Part shown: positions 17,437 to 25,788 of the stretch, piece after piece
Numbering within the stretch: the first letter of the stretch is position 1
Layout of the letters: each line of letters starts with the position of its first letter
Assembly: GCF_003999975.1 (NCBI RefSeq)
Contig: NZ_RJAC01000006.1
Location: 186,001-250,000 of the forward strand
From: Actinoplanes solisilvae
GTDB lineage: Bacteria; Actinomycetota; Actinomycetes; Mycobacteriales; Micromonosporaceae
Length of the DNA: 64,000 nt
Direction of reading: 5' to 3'
Notes under the pieces: model-generated
Seen by the model: only the letters and a program-made list of their open reading frames with translations
Database searches by the model: none
What the model was told of the DNA's origin: nothing
Program-made: the position numbers and the translations under genes

Positions 17437-19169
17437 GCTGCAGCCTCCTGAGCTGTGAGCTGCGAAAGAACAATCTCGCGGTACGTCTCGTTGGTGTCCA
17501 TCAGTTCCGCGTGGGTGCCGGTTCCGGCGACCCGGCCGTCGTCGAGCACGACGATGCGGTCGGCCTCGCGGATCGTGCTGACCCGCTGGGCCACGATCAC
17601 CACGGTGGCCTGCCCGATGTGGTCGGTCAGGGCCGATCGCAGCGCCGCGTCGGTCGCGTAGTCGAGCGCCGAGAACGAGTCGTCGAACAGGTAGATCTCG
17701 GGCCGGTGCACCAGCGCGCGGGCGATCGCCAGCCGCTGCCGCTGCCCGCCCGACACGTTCGTGCCGCCTTGCGCGATGGGCGCGTCCAGGCCGCCCTCCA
17801 TCCGTTCGACGAAGTCGCGCGCCTGGGCGACCTCGAGCGCCTCCCACAGTTGCTCATCGGTGGCGTCCGGATTGCCGTACCGCAGGTTGCTGGCGACCGT
17901 GCCCGAGAACAGGTAGGGCCGCTGGGGCACCAGGCCGACCAGCCGCGACAGCAGGCCGGCGTCGAGCTCGCGTACGTCGACACCGTCGACCAGCACCTGC
18001 CCGGCGGTCGCGTCGAACAGCCGCGGTACGAGGTTGAGCAGGGTCGTCTTGCCGCTGCCGGTGCTGCCGATGACCGCCGTGATCTCGCCCGGCCGGGCGA
18101 TCAGGTCGATGCCGCTGAGTACGGGCGCCTCGGCCCCGGGGTAGCGGAACTCGACGCCGCGCAGGTCGAGCCGCCCGTGCTCGCTCACCGACGTGACCGG
18201 CTCGGCGGCCCGCGCGACGCTGGACTCGGTGCCGAGCACCTCCTCGATGCGCTCGGCGCAGACCTCGGCCCGCGGGATCATGACGAACATGAACGTCGCC
18301 ATCATGATCGACATGAGGATCTGCATGAGGTAGCTGAGGAACGCGGTCAGCGCGCCGATCTGCATCGCGCCGTCCTCGATGCGGTGGCCGCCGAACCAGA
18401 GCACCGCCACGCTGGAGAGGTTCACGATCAGCATGACGGTCGGGAACATCAGCGCCATCAGCTTGCCGACCCTGAGCGACACGTCGGTCAGTTCGGCGTT
18501 GGAGCCCTCGTAGCGGGCCTGCTCGCGCTCGTCGCGGACGAAGGCGCGGATCACCCGGATGCCGGTGATCTGCTCGCGCATCACCTGGTTGACCCGGTCG
18601 ATGCGCTTCTGCATCGAGCGGAACAGCGGGCGCATCCGTACGATGATCGCGGCGACCGTGGCGATCAGCACCGGCACGATGACCAGCAGCAGGGACGAGA
18701 GCGGCACGTCCTGCCGCAGGGCGAGCACGATGCCGCCGACGCACATGATCGGCGCCGAGACCATCAACGTGAAGGTCATCAGCACCAGCATCTGAACCTG
18801 TTGCACGTCGTTGGTGGTGCGCGTGATCAGCGAGGGCGCGCCGAACTGGCCGACCTCGCGGGCCGAGAAGTCCTGCACCCGTCCGAAGATCGAGGCGCGG
18901 ACGTCGCGGCCGACCGCCATCGCGGTGCGGGCGCCGAAATAGACGGCGACGACCTGGGTCGCGATCTGCGCCAGCGTGACCACGAGCATCCACCCGCCGA
19001 TCCGCATGACGTAGCCCGTGTCGCCCTTGACGACGCCGTTGTCGATGATGTCGGCGTTGAGCGTGGGCAGGTAGAGCGTGGCCAGCGTCTGCAGGAACTG
19101 GAAGAACACGACCAGTCCGATGTCTCGCCGGTAGGGCCTCAGATGGCCGCGTAACAGTTGTATGAGCAC
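17433..19169 (-). CDS. ABC exporter half-transporter, first of pair
   Basis: The 578-residue product carries a six-helix ABC membrane domain and an ATPase domain with VIGSTGSGKTTLLNL, canonical NVSGGQRQRL, then IYLFDDSFSALD, where Asp replaces the catalytic Glu after Walker B, and VAQRVSTI. A degenerate Walker-B residue in one subunit and a full set in the other is the pattern of heterodimeric exporters. It begins with a GTG whose first base is the last base of the TetR stop (TAGTG), so TetR, this gene and the next are one operon. Confidence 0.93.
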   Translation of the reverse strand: MLIQLLRGHLRPYRRDIGLVVFFQFLQTLATLYLPTLNADIIDNGVVKGDTGYVMRIGGWMLVVTLAQIATQVVAVYFGARTAMAVGRDVRASIFGRVQDFSAREVGQFGAPSLITRTTNDVQQVQMLVLMTFTLMVSAPIMCVGGIVLALRQDVPLSSLLLVIVPVLIATVAAIIVRMRPLFRSMQKRIDRVNQVMREQITGIRVIRAFVRDEREQARYEGSNAELTDVSLRVGKLMALMFPTVMLIVNLSSVAVLWFGGHRIEDGAMQIGALTAFLSYLMQILMSIMMATFMFVMIPRAEVCAERIEEVLGTESSVARAAEPVTSVSEHGRLDLRGVEFRYPGAEAPVLSGIDLIARPGEITAVIGSTGSGKTTLLNLVPRLFDATAGQVLVDGVDVRELDAGLLSRLVGLVPQRPYLFSGTVASNLRYGNPDATDEQLWEALEVAQARDFVERMEGGLDAPIAQGGTNVSGGQRQRLAIARALVHRPEIYLFDDSFSALDYATDAALRSALTDHIGQATVVIVAQRVSTIREADRIVVLDDGRVAGTGTHAELMDTNETYREIVLSQLTAQEAAA

Positions 19170-19774
19170 TACTGGTTCCCCCGTCGGTGGAGCAATCCGT
19201 CGAGCAGCAAGGAGGCCGTCTCCGCACCGCTGAAGTTGTCCGGGTCGCCGAACGGCCCGTACGTGTTGGCGCCGCAGAAGAGCAGGAGCAGGGAGGCCAC
19301 GTCGGCCGGCGAGCGGCGCAGCAGGTCCGCGTCGGGGGCGAGCACCTCGGTGAGCGCGTCCTGCAGGGCGCGGCGGTTCGAGATCGCCTGGTGGGAGGCG
19401 TCGCCGCTGAGGATCAGCTTGCGGGCGGCCGACATGATCTGCGCGTTCTCGGCGAACCGGGTGTGGATCAGCTCGGCCGCCTGGGTCAGCCGCTCGCGCA
19501 GAGGCAGGCCCCGGTCGATCGCGGCCAGCGCGTCAAGCGTCGGCTGCGGCTCGAGCGCCTTGATCACCGAGCAGACGACCAGCGAGGTCTTGGTCTCGAA
19601 GACGCCGAAGATGGTGCCCTCGGCCACCCCGGCGGCCTGGGCTATCTGGCGCGTGCTGACATCGACCCCGTGCTCGTGCAGCAGCGGGATGGTCGCCTCG
19701 ATCAGGGCCGCCCGGCGCTCCTCGGGCGCCAGAGCGGGGACACGTCTTCGTTTGCTCTCCACGGCGACGAGCAT
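19169..19774 (-). CDS. TetR-family regulator of the ABC exporter operon
   Basis: The 201-residue product from an ATG at 19774 has the N-terminal TetR helix-turn-helix (RRAALIEATIPLLHEHG, then VSTRQIAQAAGVAEGTIFGV and the following FETKTSLV) and a helical ligand domain. It is the first gene of the exporter operon, overlapping the first exporter gene by one base. A TetR-type palindrome lies 3 bases upstream of its start, so it probably represses its own operon until the exporter substrate binds. Confidence 0.92.
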   Translation of the reverse strand: MLVAVESKRRRVPALAPEERRAALIEATIPLLHEHGVDVSTRQIAQAAGVAEGTIFGVFETKTSLVVCSVIKALEPQPTLDALAAIDRGLPLRERLTQAAELIHTRFAENAQIMSAARKLILSGDASHQAISNRRALQDALTEVLAPDADLLRRSPADVASLLLLFCGANTYGPFGDPDNFSGAETASLLLDGLLHRRGNQ

Positions 19775-19776
19775 AA

Positions 19777-19794
19777 TGAGCGAGCACTCACTCA
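19777..19794. promoter_or_regulatory. TetR-type operator
   Basis: An 18-base near-perfect palindrome (TGAGCGAGCACTCACTCA) with one mismatched pair lies directly before the TetR start at 19774. The TGAG...CTCA arms are the form bound by many actinobacterial TetR proteins. Binding here would block transcription or initiation of the whole operon. Confidence 0.72.
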
Positions 19795-19961
19795 GCCACT
19801 GACATTTGTCATGGGCGCCGGCCTGAGGACTTACCCCAGGCGGGGCCGAGCAGATCCGGGCCCTGCTGGGCGAGGTGAACGTGATCTTGTCTTGAACCAC
19901 TTTCGCCCACCTCGCGTGTACCAATTGGTAGGTACAGCAGCCGAGCGGTGAGGAAGCCCCA

Positions 19962-21596
19962 GTGTCGGTCAACAAGCAGGTGCGCCGGATCGGCGGCGGA
20001 GTGGTCACCACTCTCGCCGCCATTCTCGTCTTCCTCGCGCTGGTGCTCCCCGACCAGATCACCCGGCTCCCGCCGGGCAACTTCTGGCTCACGGCCCTGG
20101 TCCGGGTGCCGATCGAGGCGCTGCTGGCCGTCGCCCTGCTGCTGGCCCTGCCCGCGCGGGCGCGCCGCATCACCGCGACCGTGCTGGGCCTGGCCCTGGG
20201 CTTCCTGACCGTCCTGAAGATCATCGACGTCGGGTTCTTCAAGGTGCTGGCCCGCCAGTTCGACCCCGTGCTCGACTGGGTGCTGTTCCGCGACGGCTTC
20301 AACTATCTGGTCGACGCCAACGGCTGGCCGGCCGCGCTCGGCGCCGCGGCCGGGGGCGTCCTGCTCGCGGTGGCCGCGCTGGTCGCCGTGACGTTCTCGG
20401 CGCGGCGGCTGAGCGGTTTGCTGGCCGCCCACCCCTGGCCCGTACGCGGCTCGGTCGTCACCCTGTCGATCGCCTGGGTCACCCTGGCCGTGATGGGCTT
20501 CCAGCTCGTCGGCGGCATCCCGGTGGCCAGCCAGACCGCCACCGACCTGGCCCGCGACACGGTGCTGGCGGTCCCGCAGAACATCCAGGAACGCAAGGAC
20601 TTCGCCCGTGAGGTGCAGGACGACGCGTTCGCGAATTTGCCGAACGACCAGCTCCTCAGCGCGCTGCGCGGCAAGGACGTGATCGTTGGCTTCGTCGAGA
20701 GCTACGGCCGCGACGCGGTCGAGAATCCCGAGTTCAACCAGCCCGTACTCGACCGGTTGCGGGCCGGGCAGGCCGAGCTCGAGGCCAAGGGCTTCGCGGC
20801 CCGCAGCGGCTATCTCACCTCGCCCACCTTCGGCGGCGGCAGCTGGCTGGCCCACTCGACGTTCCTGTCCGGGCTGTGGATCGACAACCAGAACCGCTAC
20901 CGTAGCCTCGTCGCGACCGACCGGCTCACGCTGACCTCGGCCTTCAAGCGCGCCGGCTTCCGCACGGTCGGCTTCGAGCCCGGCGTCACCTTCGCCTGGC
21001 CCGAGGGCGACTTCTACGGCTACCAGCAGGTCTACGACTCGCACACGCTGGGCTACAACGGGCCGGCACTGAGCTGGTCGACGATGCCCGACCAGTACGT
21101 CATGAAGAAGGTCCACGACTACGAGTTCGGCAAGGCGAAACGCCCACCGCTGCTGGCCGAGGTGACGTTGACCTCGAGCCACACGCCGTGGAAGCCGGTG
21201 CCCTCGATGCTGCCCTGGGAGAAGATCGGCGACGGCTCGGTCTACGGCCCGATGATCAAAGAGGCGCCGGGCGGCGACGACGTCAAGCAGGCGTACGCCG
21301 GGTCGATCGCCTACTCCGTCGACAGCCTCATCTCGTACGTCCGTGACTTCGGCGACGACAACCTGGTGCTCGTGCTGCTCGGGGACCACCAGCCGAACTC
21401 GAGCGTGGTCGGCTCGCACTCCACCAAGGACGTGCCGATCTCGATCGTCGCCAAGGACCCGAAGGTGCTCGACCGCATCGGGAGCTGGGGCTGGACCAAT
21501 GGGCTCACCCCCGCGCCGGACGCGCCGCTCTGGCCGATGAACGAGTTCCGTGACAAATTCCTCACCGCGTACAGCCCGCAAGGGGAACCTCACTGA
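19962..21596 (+). CDS. Membrane sulfatase / phosphoglycerol transferase-like protein (alkaline phosphatase superfamily)
   Basis: The 544-residue product begins at a GTG (19962) after a GAGGAAG ribosome-binding site. Five hydrophobic segments occupy about the first 190 residues (from VVTTLAAILVFLALVLP to LSIAWVTLAVMGFQL). An extracytoplasmic LtaS/sulfatase-like domain follows: VIVGFVESYGRD, SPTFGGGSWLAHSTFLSG and LVLLGDHQPN supply the metal-site and nucleophile regions, with the Thr/Ser nucleophile likely in the second motif. Relatives transfer phosphoglycerol or phosphoethanolamine to cell-envelope polymers. No partner gene is adjacent, so the substrate is open. Confidence 0.8.
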   Translation: MSVNKQVRRIGGGVVTTLAAILVFLALVLPDQITRLPPGNFWLTALVRVPIEALLAVALLLALPARARRITATVLGLALGFLTVLKIIDVGFFKVLARQFDPVLDWVLFRDGFNYLVDANGWPAALGAAAGGVLLAVAALVAVTFSARRLSGLLAAHPWPVRGSVVTLSIAWVTLAVMGFQLVGGIPVASQTATDLARDTVLAVPQNIQERKDFAREVQDDAFANLPNDQLLSALRGKDVIVGFVESYGRDAVENPEFNQPVLDRLRAGQAELEAKGFAARSGYLTSPTFGGGSWLAHSTFLSGLWIDNQNRYRSLVATDRLTLTSAFKRAGFRTVGFEPGVTFAWPEGDFYGYQQVYDSHTLGYNGPALSWSTMPDQYVMKKVHDYEFGKAKRPPLLAEVTLTSSHTPWKPVPSMLPWEKIGDGSVYGPMIKEAPGGDDVKQAYAGSIAYSVDSLISYVRDFGDDNLVLVLLGDHQPNSSVVGSHSTKDVPISIVAKDPKVLDRIGSWGWTNGLTPAPDAPLWPMNEFRDKFLTAYSPQGEPH

Positions 21597-21743
21597 ACGC
21601 AGAGTGACTTCCGATCTTTGTCGCAACACTGACATGTGATCGATCTGTGTCTACTCGTGCGTAACTCCCTTCTGTAACCAAGATCCGCCAAGATAGTCCG
21701 GCGGTCGCGAGGGGGTGACCGCGCTGGAGCAGGTGAGGGATCG

Positions 21744-22592
21744 ATGGACGAGTCGAAGCGGCCGTCGCGGGCGGACAGCCTGAGGCTGACGAGAATGCCG
21801 GACGTGCGACCGTCGGAGCGGCCCGGCGCGGGGGCGCCGCCGGTGCCGCCCGCGCCGCCGCCGCCGGTTCAGAAGGGCCGGAAAACGCGGAAGCCCTGGT
21901 GGGCCGTGGTCGGCGTGGTGGGGACGCTGGCCGTGGCGGGCGGACTGGTCGTGGCCTACCGGGTCACGACGGACGCCACTGTCCCCGATCGGGGAGTGCC
22001 GCCGGTGGACATTCCGGCCGCCCAGGTGGCCGCCTCGACGCCGCCGGCCGCGCCCTCGGGGACCGCGCACACCGCGGTCGCCACCCCGTCGGCGAGTGCG
22101 GCCACGTCGTCGGCCACCCCGTCGGCGAGCATTCCGGTGCCGTCATCATCACCCACGGTGAAGACAACCGCGACCGCGCCGCGGGTCGTCGCGCGCGGGA
22201 ATCCGTCCGGGGCCAACCTCGCGCTCACCGCCACGGTTACAGCGAGCAGCGCCGAGGACGCGCTGTGGGTCGCCCGCTATGCGGCCGACGGTGACGGCGT
22301 GAGCCGCTGGGCCAGTGGCTTCTCCGACCCGCAGTGGCTCAAGGTCGACCTGGGCGAGAACCGGCGGCTCACGACGGTCACGCTGGCCTGGGAACGGGCG
22401 TACGCGGTCGCCTACCGGGTCGAGGTGTCGACCGACGGCGCCAAGTGGACCACGATCTGGTCGACGAAGGCGGGCCAGGGCGGCACGGTCCGGGTCGACG
22501 CCGACGGGGCGATCGGCCGCTACGTGCGCATGTACGGCACGAAGCGCTCCAACCAGTACGGCTTCTCGCTCTACGAGTTCGAGGTGCGCTGA
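21744..22592 (+). CDS. Membrane-anchored discoidin (F5/8 type C) domain protein
   Basis: The 282-residue product has a Pro-rich cytoplasmic N-terminus, one membrane helix (WWAVVGVVGTLAVAGGLVVAY, about residues 52-72), a Ser/Thr/Pro-rich linker of about 75 residues and a C-terminal discoidin domain. The last is shown by ANLALTATVTASS, a DGVSRWASGF segment, QWLKVDLGENRRLTTVTLAWERAYA, and a final GFSLYEFEVR strand. Such domains bind carbohydrates. The sequence suggests an outward-facing lectin module tethered to the membrane. It is flanked by no obvious enzyme partner. Confidence 0.85.
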   Translation: MDESKRPSRADSLRLTRMPDVRPSERPGAGAPPVPPAPPPPVQKGRKTRKPWWAVVGVVGTLAVAGGLVVAYRVTTDATVPDRGVPPVDIPAAQVAASTPPAAPSGTAHTAVATPSASAATSSATPSASIPVPSSSPTVKTTATAPRVVARGNPSGANLALTATVTASSAEDALWVARYAADGDGVSRWASGFSDPQWLKVDLGENRRLTTVTLAWERAYAVAYRVEVSTDGAKWTTIWSTKAGQGGTVRVDADGAIGRYVRMYGTKRSNQYGFSLYEFEVR

Positions 22593-22595
22593 GGC

Positions 22596-22627
22596 GCTCC
22601 CCGGCGGGTTCGCACCCGCCGGGGAGC
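22596..22627. terminator. Hairpin terminator between convergent genes
   Basis: A 14-bp perfect stem (22596-22609 with 22614-22627), loop TCGC, starts 3 bases after the discoidin gene stop. A second 10-bp perfect stem (22631-22640 with 22646-22655) covers the stop codon of the opposite gene. Together they probably end both transcripts. Confidence 0.78.
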
Positions 22628-22641
22628 ACCCGACGATCGAC

Positions 22642-23679
22642 CTAGTCGATCGTCGGCGGAAGGTTTCGCGCGGCCTTCAGCGCGGCCGCCTCGCTGAGGT
22701 AGGGGTTGTAGGAGTACGAGCGGTCGAGCGTGCCCGGCACCCGGAAGTACGCGGCCGCGAGCCGGGCCGGATCAGTCGCGATCTCGCCGCGCGCGGGCAC
22801 GTCGTTGCCGTCGTCCCAGCCCCACGGCGCGTTGGCCGAGTTCGTGCCGCACGAGTACGTGCCGGTGCCGCAGCCGCCCGACGTGTCACCGGCGAACGTG
22901 CCGAGGTTGGCGAACAGGTTCGCGTTGGCGCGCTGGGCCCACAGACCGCCGCCCGCGAAGATGTCGATCAGCTCGTAGCGCACGTCCCGGTCGTCCGGGC
23001 TGCTCGGCGACTCCGACACGTTCGCCGAGGGGTAGTAGACGACGCCGTCGCCGTCGATGTCGTACTGGGGCCAGGCCTTGAGCCCGTGACCGCCGCGCTC
23101 CTGGGCGGTGACCGGGTGCTGGAACGCGTCGTGCGGCGAGGGCTTGAGCTGCAGGGTCCCGTCGATCGTCTCGCCCCCGTCGGACCAGTCGGAGCCGCTC
23201 GGGGCGTACGAGAAGAAGTCGCTGTGCGCGACGGTGACCGCGGCCTTGAGAGTGCCGTACGCCGAGCCGTCCTTGGCGACGATCTCGAGAACGCCTTCGC
23301 CGTCGTTCTCGTGCTCGGTCTCGAAGAACGGGTGGTCGATCCAGTCGCGCGGGTGGAAGAAGAAGTACGTCAGGTAGTAGTGGGTGCCGGTCTCGAGCAC
23401 CGAGTAGTAGACGGCGGCCGCGGTGTTCCTCCCGGTGTTGTCCCAGTTGTCCCGGCCGTTCAGATTGCCGTCGAAGTCGTAGCGGGTAATGAAGTCGCTC
23501 TTGCCGGCGAGCGCGTGCGCCCCGGTCTGATCGACGTCCTGGTAGTGGATCGGCGCCCACCGAAGCGCCAGCTCGGCCCGGCTCGGAGCGGCCTGCGCCG
23601 GAGCCGCCGCCACTGTGGCGAGCCCGGTCGCCGCCAGAACGCCGGCCATCGCGGCCGCGGCCCTGCGAACGACACCCAT
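22642..23679 (-). CDS. Secreted protein of unknown function
   Basis: The 345-residue product from an ATG at 23679 follows a GAGGGGGG ribosome-binding site. A clear signal peptide (VRRAAAAMAGVLAATGLATV, then AAAPAQA-AP) is followed by an all-beta, aromatic-rich domain (RWAPIHYQDVDQTG, THYYLTYFFFHPRDWIDHPF, HENDGEGVLEIV). Two cysteines in SGGCGTGTYSCG could pair. The His/Asp/Glu pattern in HPRDWIDHPFFETEHENDGE hints at a metal site, but I recognise no named family. The layout somewhat resembles Vps62-like proteins; this is weak. A frame upstream of the chosen ATG exists but lacks a ribosome-binding site. Confidence 0.7.
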   Translation of the reverse strand: MGVVRRAAAAMAGVLAATGLATVAAAPAQAAPSRAELALRWAPIHYQDVDQTGAHALAGKSDFITRYDFDGNLNGRDNWDNTGRNTAAAVYYSVLETGTHYYLTYFFFHPRDWIDHPFFETEHENDGEGVLEIVAKDGSAYGTLKAAVTVAHSDFFSYAPSGSDWSDGGETIDGTLQLKPSPHDAFQHPVTAQERGGHGLKAWPQYDIDGDGVVYYPSANVSESPSSPDDRDVRYELIDIFAGGGLWAQRANANLFANLGTFAGDTSGGCGTGTYSCGTNSANAPWGWDDGNDVPARGEIATDPARLAAAYFRVPGTLDRSYSYNPYLSEAAALKAARNLPPTID

Positions 23680-23840
23680 GACTACCCCCCTCAGATCGAT
23701 GATCGTAAATCTAAGGGGATCCTTTCGGGAACGGGTTGACGGCAGGCGAAGAAAAAATTGCCGGTGGACGGGTGGTTGCCGTCGATGCGTTGCCACCCTG
23801 CGGAGCGAAGCGGAGCCACCGAACTCAGTAGGCTGGCTTC

Positions 23841-24440
23841 GTGTTCGAGATCGATTTGGGCGGGGGAGCCTCGCTGCGCCCGCTGCAGCCGTGGCAGGCG
23901 ACGGAGTTTCTGGCCCACATGGATCGGGCGCGCGAGAGCGTCAACCAGTGGATCTCCTGGGCGAGCCGCAGCACCGATCTCGAGTCCGCGACGGCAACCC
24001 TGCAGAAGTACGCCGATCTGCTCGCTCGCGGCGAGGGCCGGATTCTCGGCATCTGGCTCGACGGGGTGCTGGTCGGCGGCGTGATGGCGTTCGGCGTGCA
24101 TTTCGGCAACGCCGAGGTCGGCTGCTGGCTCGAACCGGCCGGCCGCGGCCGCGGGCTGATCACCAAGGCGGCCGCGCACCTGATCGGCTGGCTGTTCGGC
24201 GAGCTCGGCATCCACCGGGTCGAGTGGCAATGCCGGCCCGACAACGTGGCCAGCTCGAACGTCGCCCGCCGGCTGGGCCTGACGCACGAGGGCACGCTGC
24301 GGGCCAACTTCCCGTGGCAGGGTGTCCGCTACGACAGCGAGGTGTGGGCGGTCCTGGCCTCCGAATGGTCGGGCCTCGGGAAATCCGCCGATCGCGCCTC
24401 CGGAACGCCGGCCTCGCCGGTCTCCGGCGAACCCGCGTGA
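23841..24440 (+). CDS. GNAT N-acetyltransferase, RimL/RimJ type
   Basis: The 199-residue product (GTG start) has the ribosomal-protein-alanine acetyltransferase layout: LRPLQPWQATEFLAHMDRAR, VGCWLEPAGRGRGLITKAAA with the acetyl-CoA-binding RGRGL loop, then HRVEWQCRPDNVASSNVARR and the following LGLTHEGTLR. It acetylates amines with acetyl-CoA, but the acceptor cannot be deduced. Its stop overlaps the GTG of the next gene (GTGA), so it is translationally coupled to a cobinamide salvage enzyme; the link between the two roles is not obvious. Confidence 0.88.
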   Translation: MFEIDLGGGASLRPLQPWQATEFLAHMDRARESVNQWISWASRSTDLESATATLQKYADLLARGEGRILGIWLDGVLVGGVMAFGVHFGNAEVGCWLEPAGRGRGLITKAAAHLIGWLFGELGIHRVEWQCRPDNVASSNVARRLGLTHEGTLRANFPWQGVRYDSEVWAVLASEWSGLGKSADRASGTPASPVSGEPA

Positions 24441-25135
24441 CGAGATCCGGGCGCCCCTGGCCGCTGCTGCCGGAACCCGAACTGACCTGTCGCGCCGAGG
24501 ACGGCCGTGATGTGCCGCTGCTGGTGTGGCGGCTGCCCGAGCCGGTGCTGGCGATCTCGTCGGCGGTGCTGGGCGGCGGCATCGGCCCGTGCGGTTGGCT
24601 GGTCAACGCCACCGTTCCGATGTCCTACGACCGCGACGACCCCGCCGAGCATCTGGCCGGCATCGCCGGGGATCTGGGCCTGCACGGCCCGGGCGTGGGC
24701 CTGATGACCGGAGTCGACGTGGCCGATGTCGTCGCCGCCTCGGAAGGCGGGGTGCGGTTGTGGGCAACGGTCGGGCTGGGCGCTCCGGTGCAGGCGGCCG
24801 CGGCTGAGGCTGAGTCCGATCCCCACGTCGGCACGGTCAACATCGTGGCGTGGGTGCCGGTGCGGTTGAGCGCGGGGGCGCTGGTTAACGCGGTGGCGAC
24901 GGTGACCGAGGCGAAGACGCAGGCGATCAGGGAACTCGGGTTGGCGGCCACCGGGACGGCGACCGACGCGGTTTGTGTCCTTTGTCCGGCCGAAGGGGTG
25001 GCCGCCGACTACGCCGGGCCGCGCTCGACCTGGGGTGCTCCGCTCGCGCGGGCCGCGTACACGGCTGTGCTCGACGGAGGAGCGGTCAACCTGGCGGGCA
25101 CTCAGTCGTGGTCCGATCGTGTCGGCGGCGACTGA
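24437..25135 (+). CDS. cbiZ: Adenosylcobinamide amidohydrolase
   Basis: The 232-residue product fits CbiZ: GGGIGPCGWLVNATVP, LMTGVDVADVV, VRLWATVGLG, VGTVNIVAWVPVRLS, ALVNAVATVTEAKTQA and TGTATDAVCVLCP appear in the family order. CbiZ cleaves the amide between the corrin ring and aminopropanol of cobinamide, returning cobyric acid for vitamin B12 salvage. It starts with a GTG overlapping the GNAT stop. No cobalamin riboswitch or BtuFCD genes are visible nearby. Confidence 0.9.
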   Translation: MTRSGRPWPLLPEPELTCRAEDGRDVPLLVWRLPEPVLAISSAVLGGGIGPCGWLVNATVPMSYDRDDPAEHLAGIAGDLGLHGPGVGLMTGVDVADVVAASEGGVRLWATVGLGAPVQAAAAEAESDPHVGTVNIVAWVPVRLSAGALVNAVATVTEAKTQAIRELGLAATGTATDAVCVLCPAEGVAADYAGPRSTWGAPLARAAYTAVLDGGAVNLAGTQSWSDRVGGD

Positions 25136-25147
25136 ACTGGCCGATCG

Positions 25148-25732
25148 TCAGTGATACGTGAGCTCTCCGGCCGCGATCGCCGCGGTGACCCGGTTCTCCG
25201 GCGGCGGGAGCGGGCACAGCCACTCGTCGTCGTAGGCGCAGGACGGGTTGTAGAGGTAGTTGAAGTCGAGGTGCACTCGCGAACCCCCGAGGGTTTGCAG
25301 CCCCCGGCCGAAGGTTCCCTTTACCGTGTCGGTCAGGTAGCGCCCGCCGCCGTACGCCCCATGACCGCAGGTCGCGTCGCGCACGGGCAGGAACAGGCCA
25401 CCGCCGTAGGCGGCGATCCACCACAGGGACAGCTCGCCGAACGGGGTCTCGATGATGCCCGCGCGGTGGTAGCGGACGACCCCGTCGGGCCCGCCCGTGT
25501 CGATGTCGATCTCGCCGTTGGCCGGCCGCACCTCGGCCTCGACGATCACGTCGGGGTTGGGCGGGAAGTAGCGCAGGCCGCTGAACGAGGACCGCTCCGC
25601 CGCCGGGATCGCCGACTGCGGGTGGGTGCCGAAGATCTTGTCGCGTTCGGCGCGGAACTCTTCGAGGCTGGTGTCGGACAGGTACATCCGCGCGACGGCC
25701 GCCCGGTAGTCGGTCAGTTCGAGTGCCTGCAT
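25148..25732 (-). CDS. DUF1684-family protein
   Basis: The 194-residue product shows the DUF1684 pattern: ERDKIFGTHPQSAIP, FSGLRYFPPNP, LSLWWIAAYGGGLFLPVRDAT, GGGRYLTDTVKG, and a C-terminal LDFNYLYNPSCAYDDEWLCP with PLPPPENR. The last motif with its cysteines is the best-conserved part in the family. Function is unknown. The ATG at 25732 starts at LELTDYR; an in-frame ATG at 25786 would add 18 residues. It is convergent with cbiZ and lies downstream of modC on the same strand, possibly a separate unit. Confidence 0.82.
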   Translation of the reverse strand: MQALELTDYRAAVARMYLSDTSLEEFRAERDKIFGTHPQSAIPAAERSSFSGLRYFPPNPDVIVEAEVRPANGEIDIDTGGPDGVVRYHRAGIIETPFGELSLWWIAAYGGGLFLPVRDATCGHGAYGGGRYLTDTVKGTFGRGLQTLGGSRVHLDFNYLYNPSCAYDDEWLCPLPPPENRVTAAIAAGELTYH

Positions 25733-25788
25733 GGTTCTCAGGCTAGGCCGCCCGGCCGGGAAAAGCCGCGTGACGATGACCATCGAAG

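Noticed and set aside
23680-24436. Cobalamin riboswitch ahead of the GNAT-cbiZ pair
   Set aside because: No B12-box-like sequence was seen upstream of either gene.
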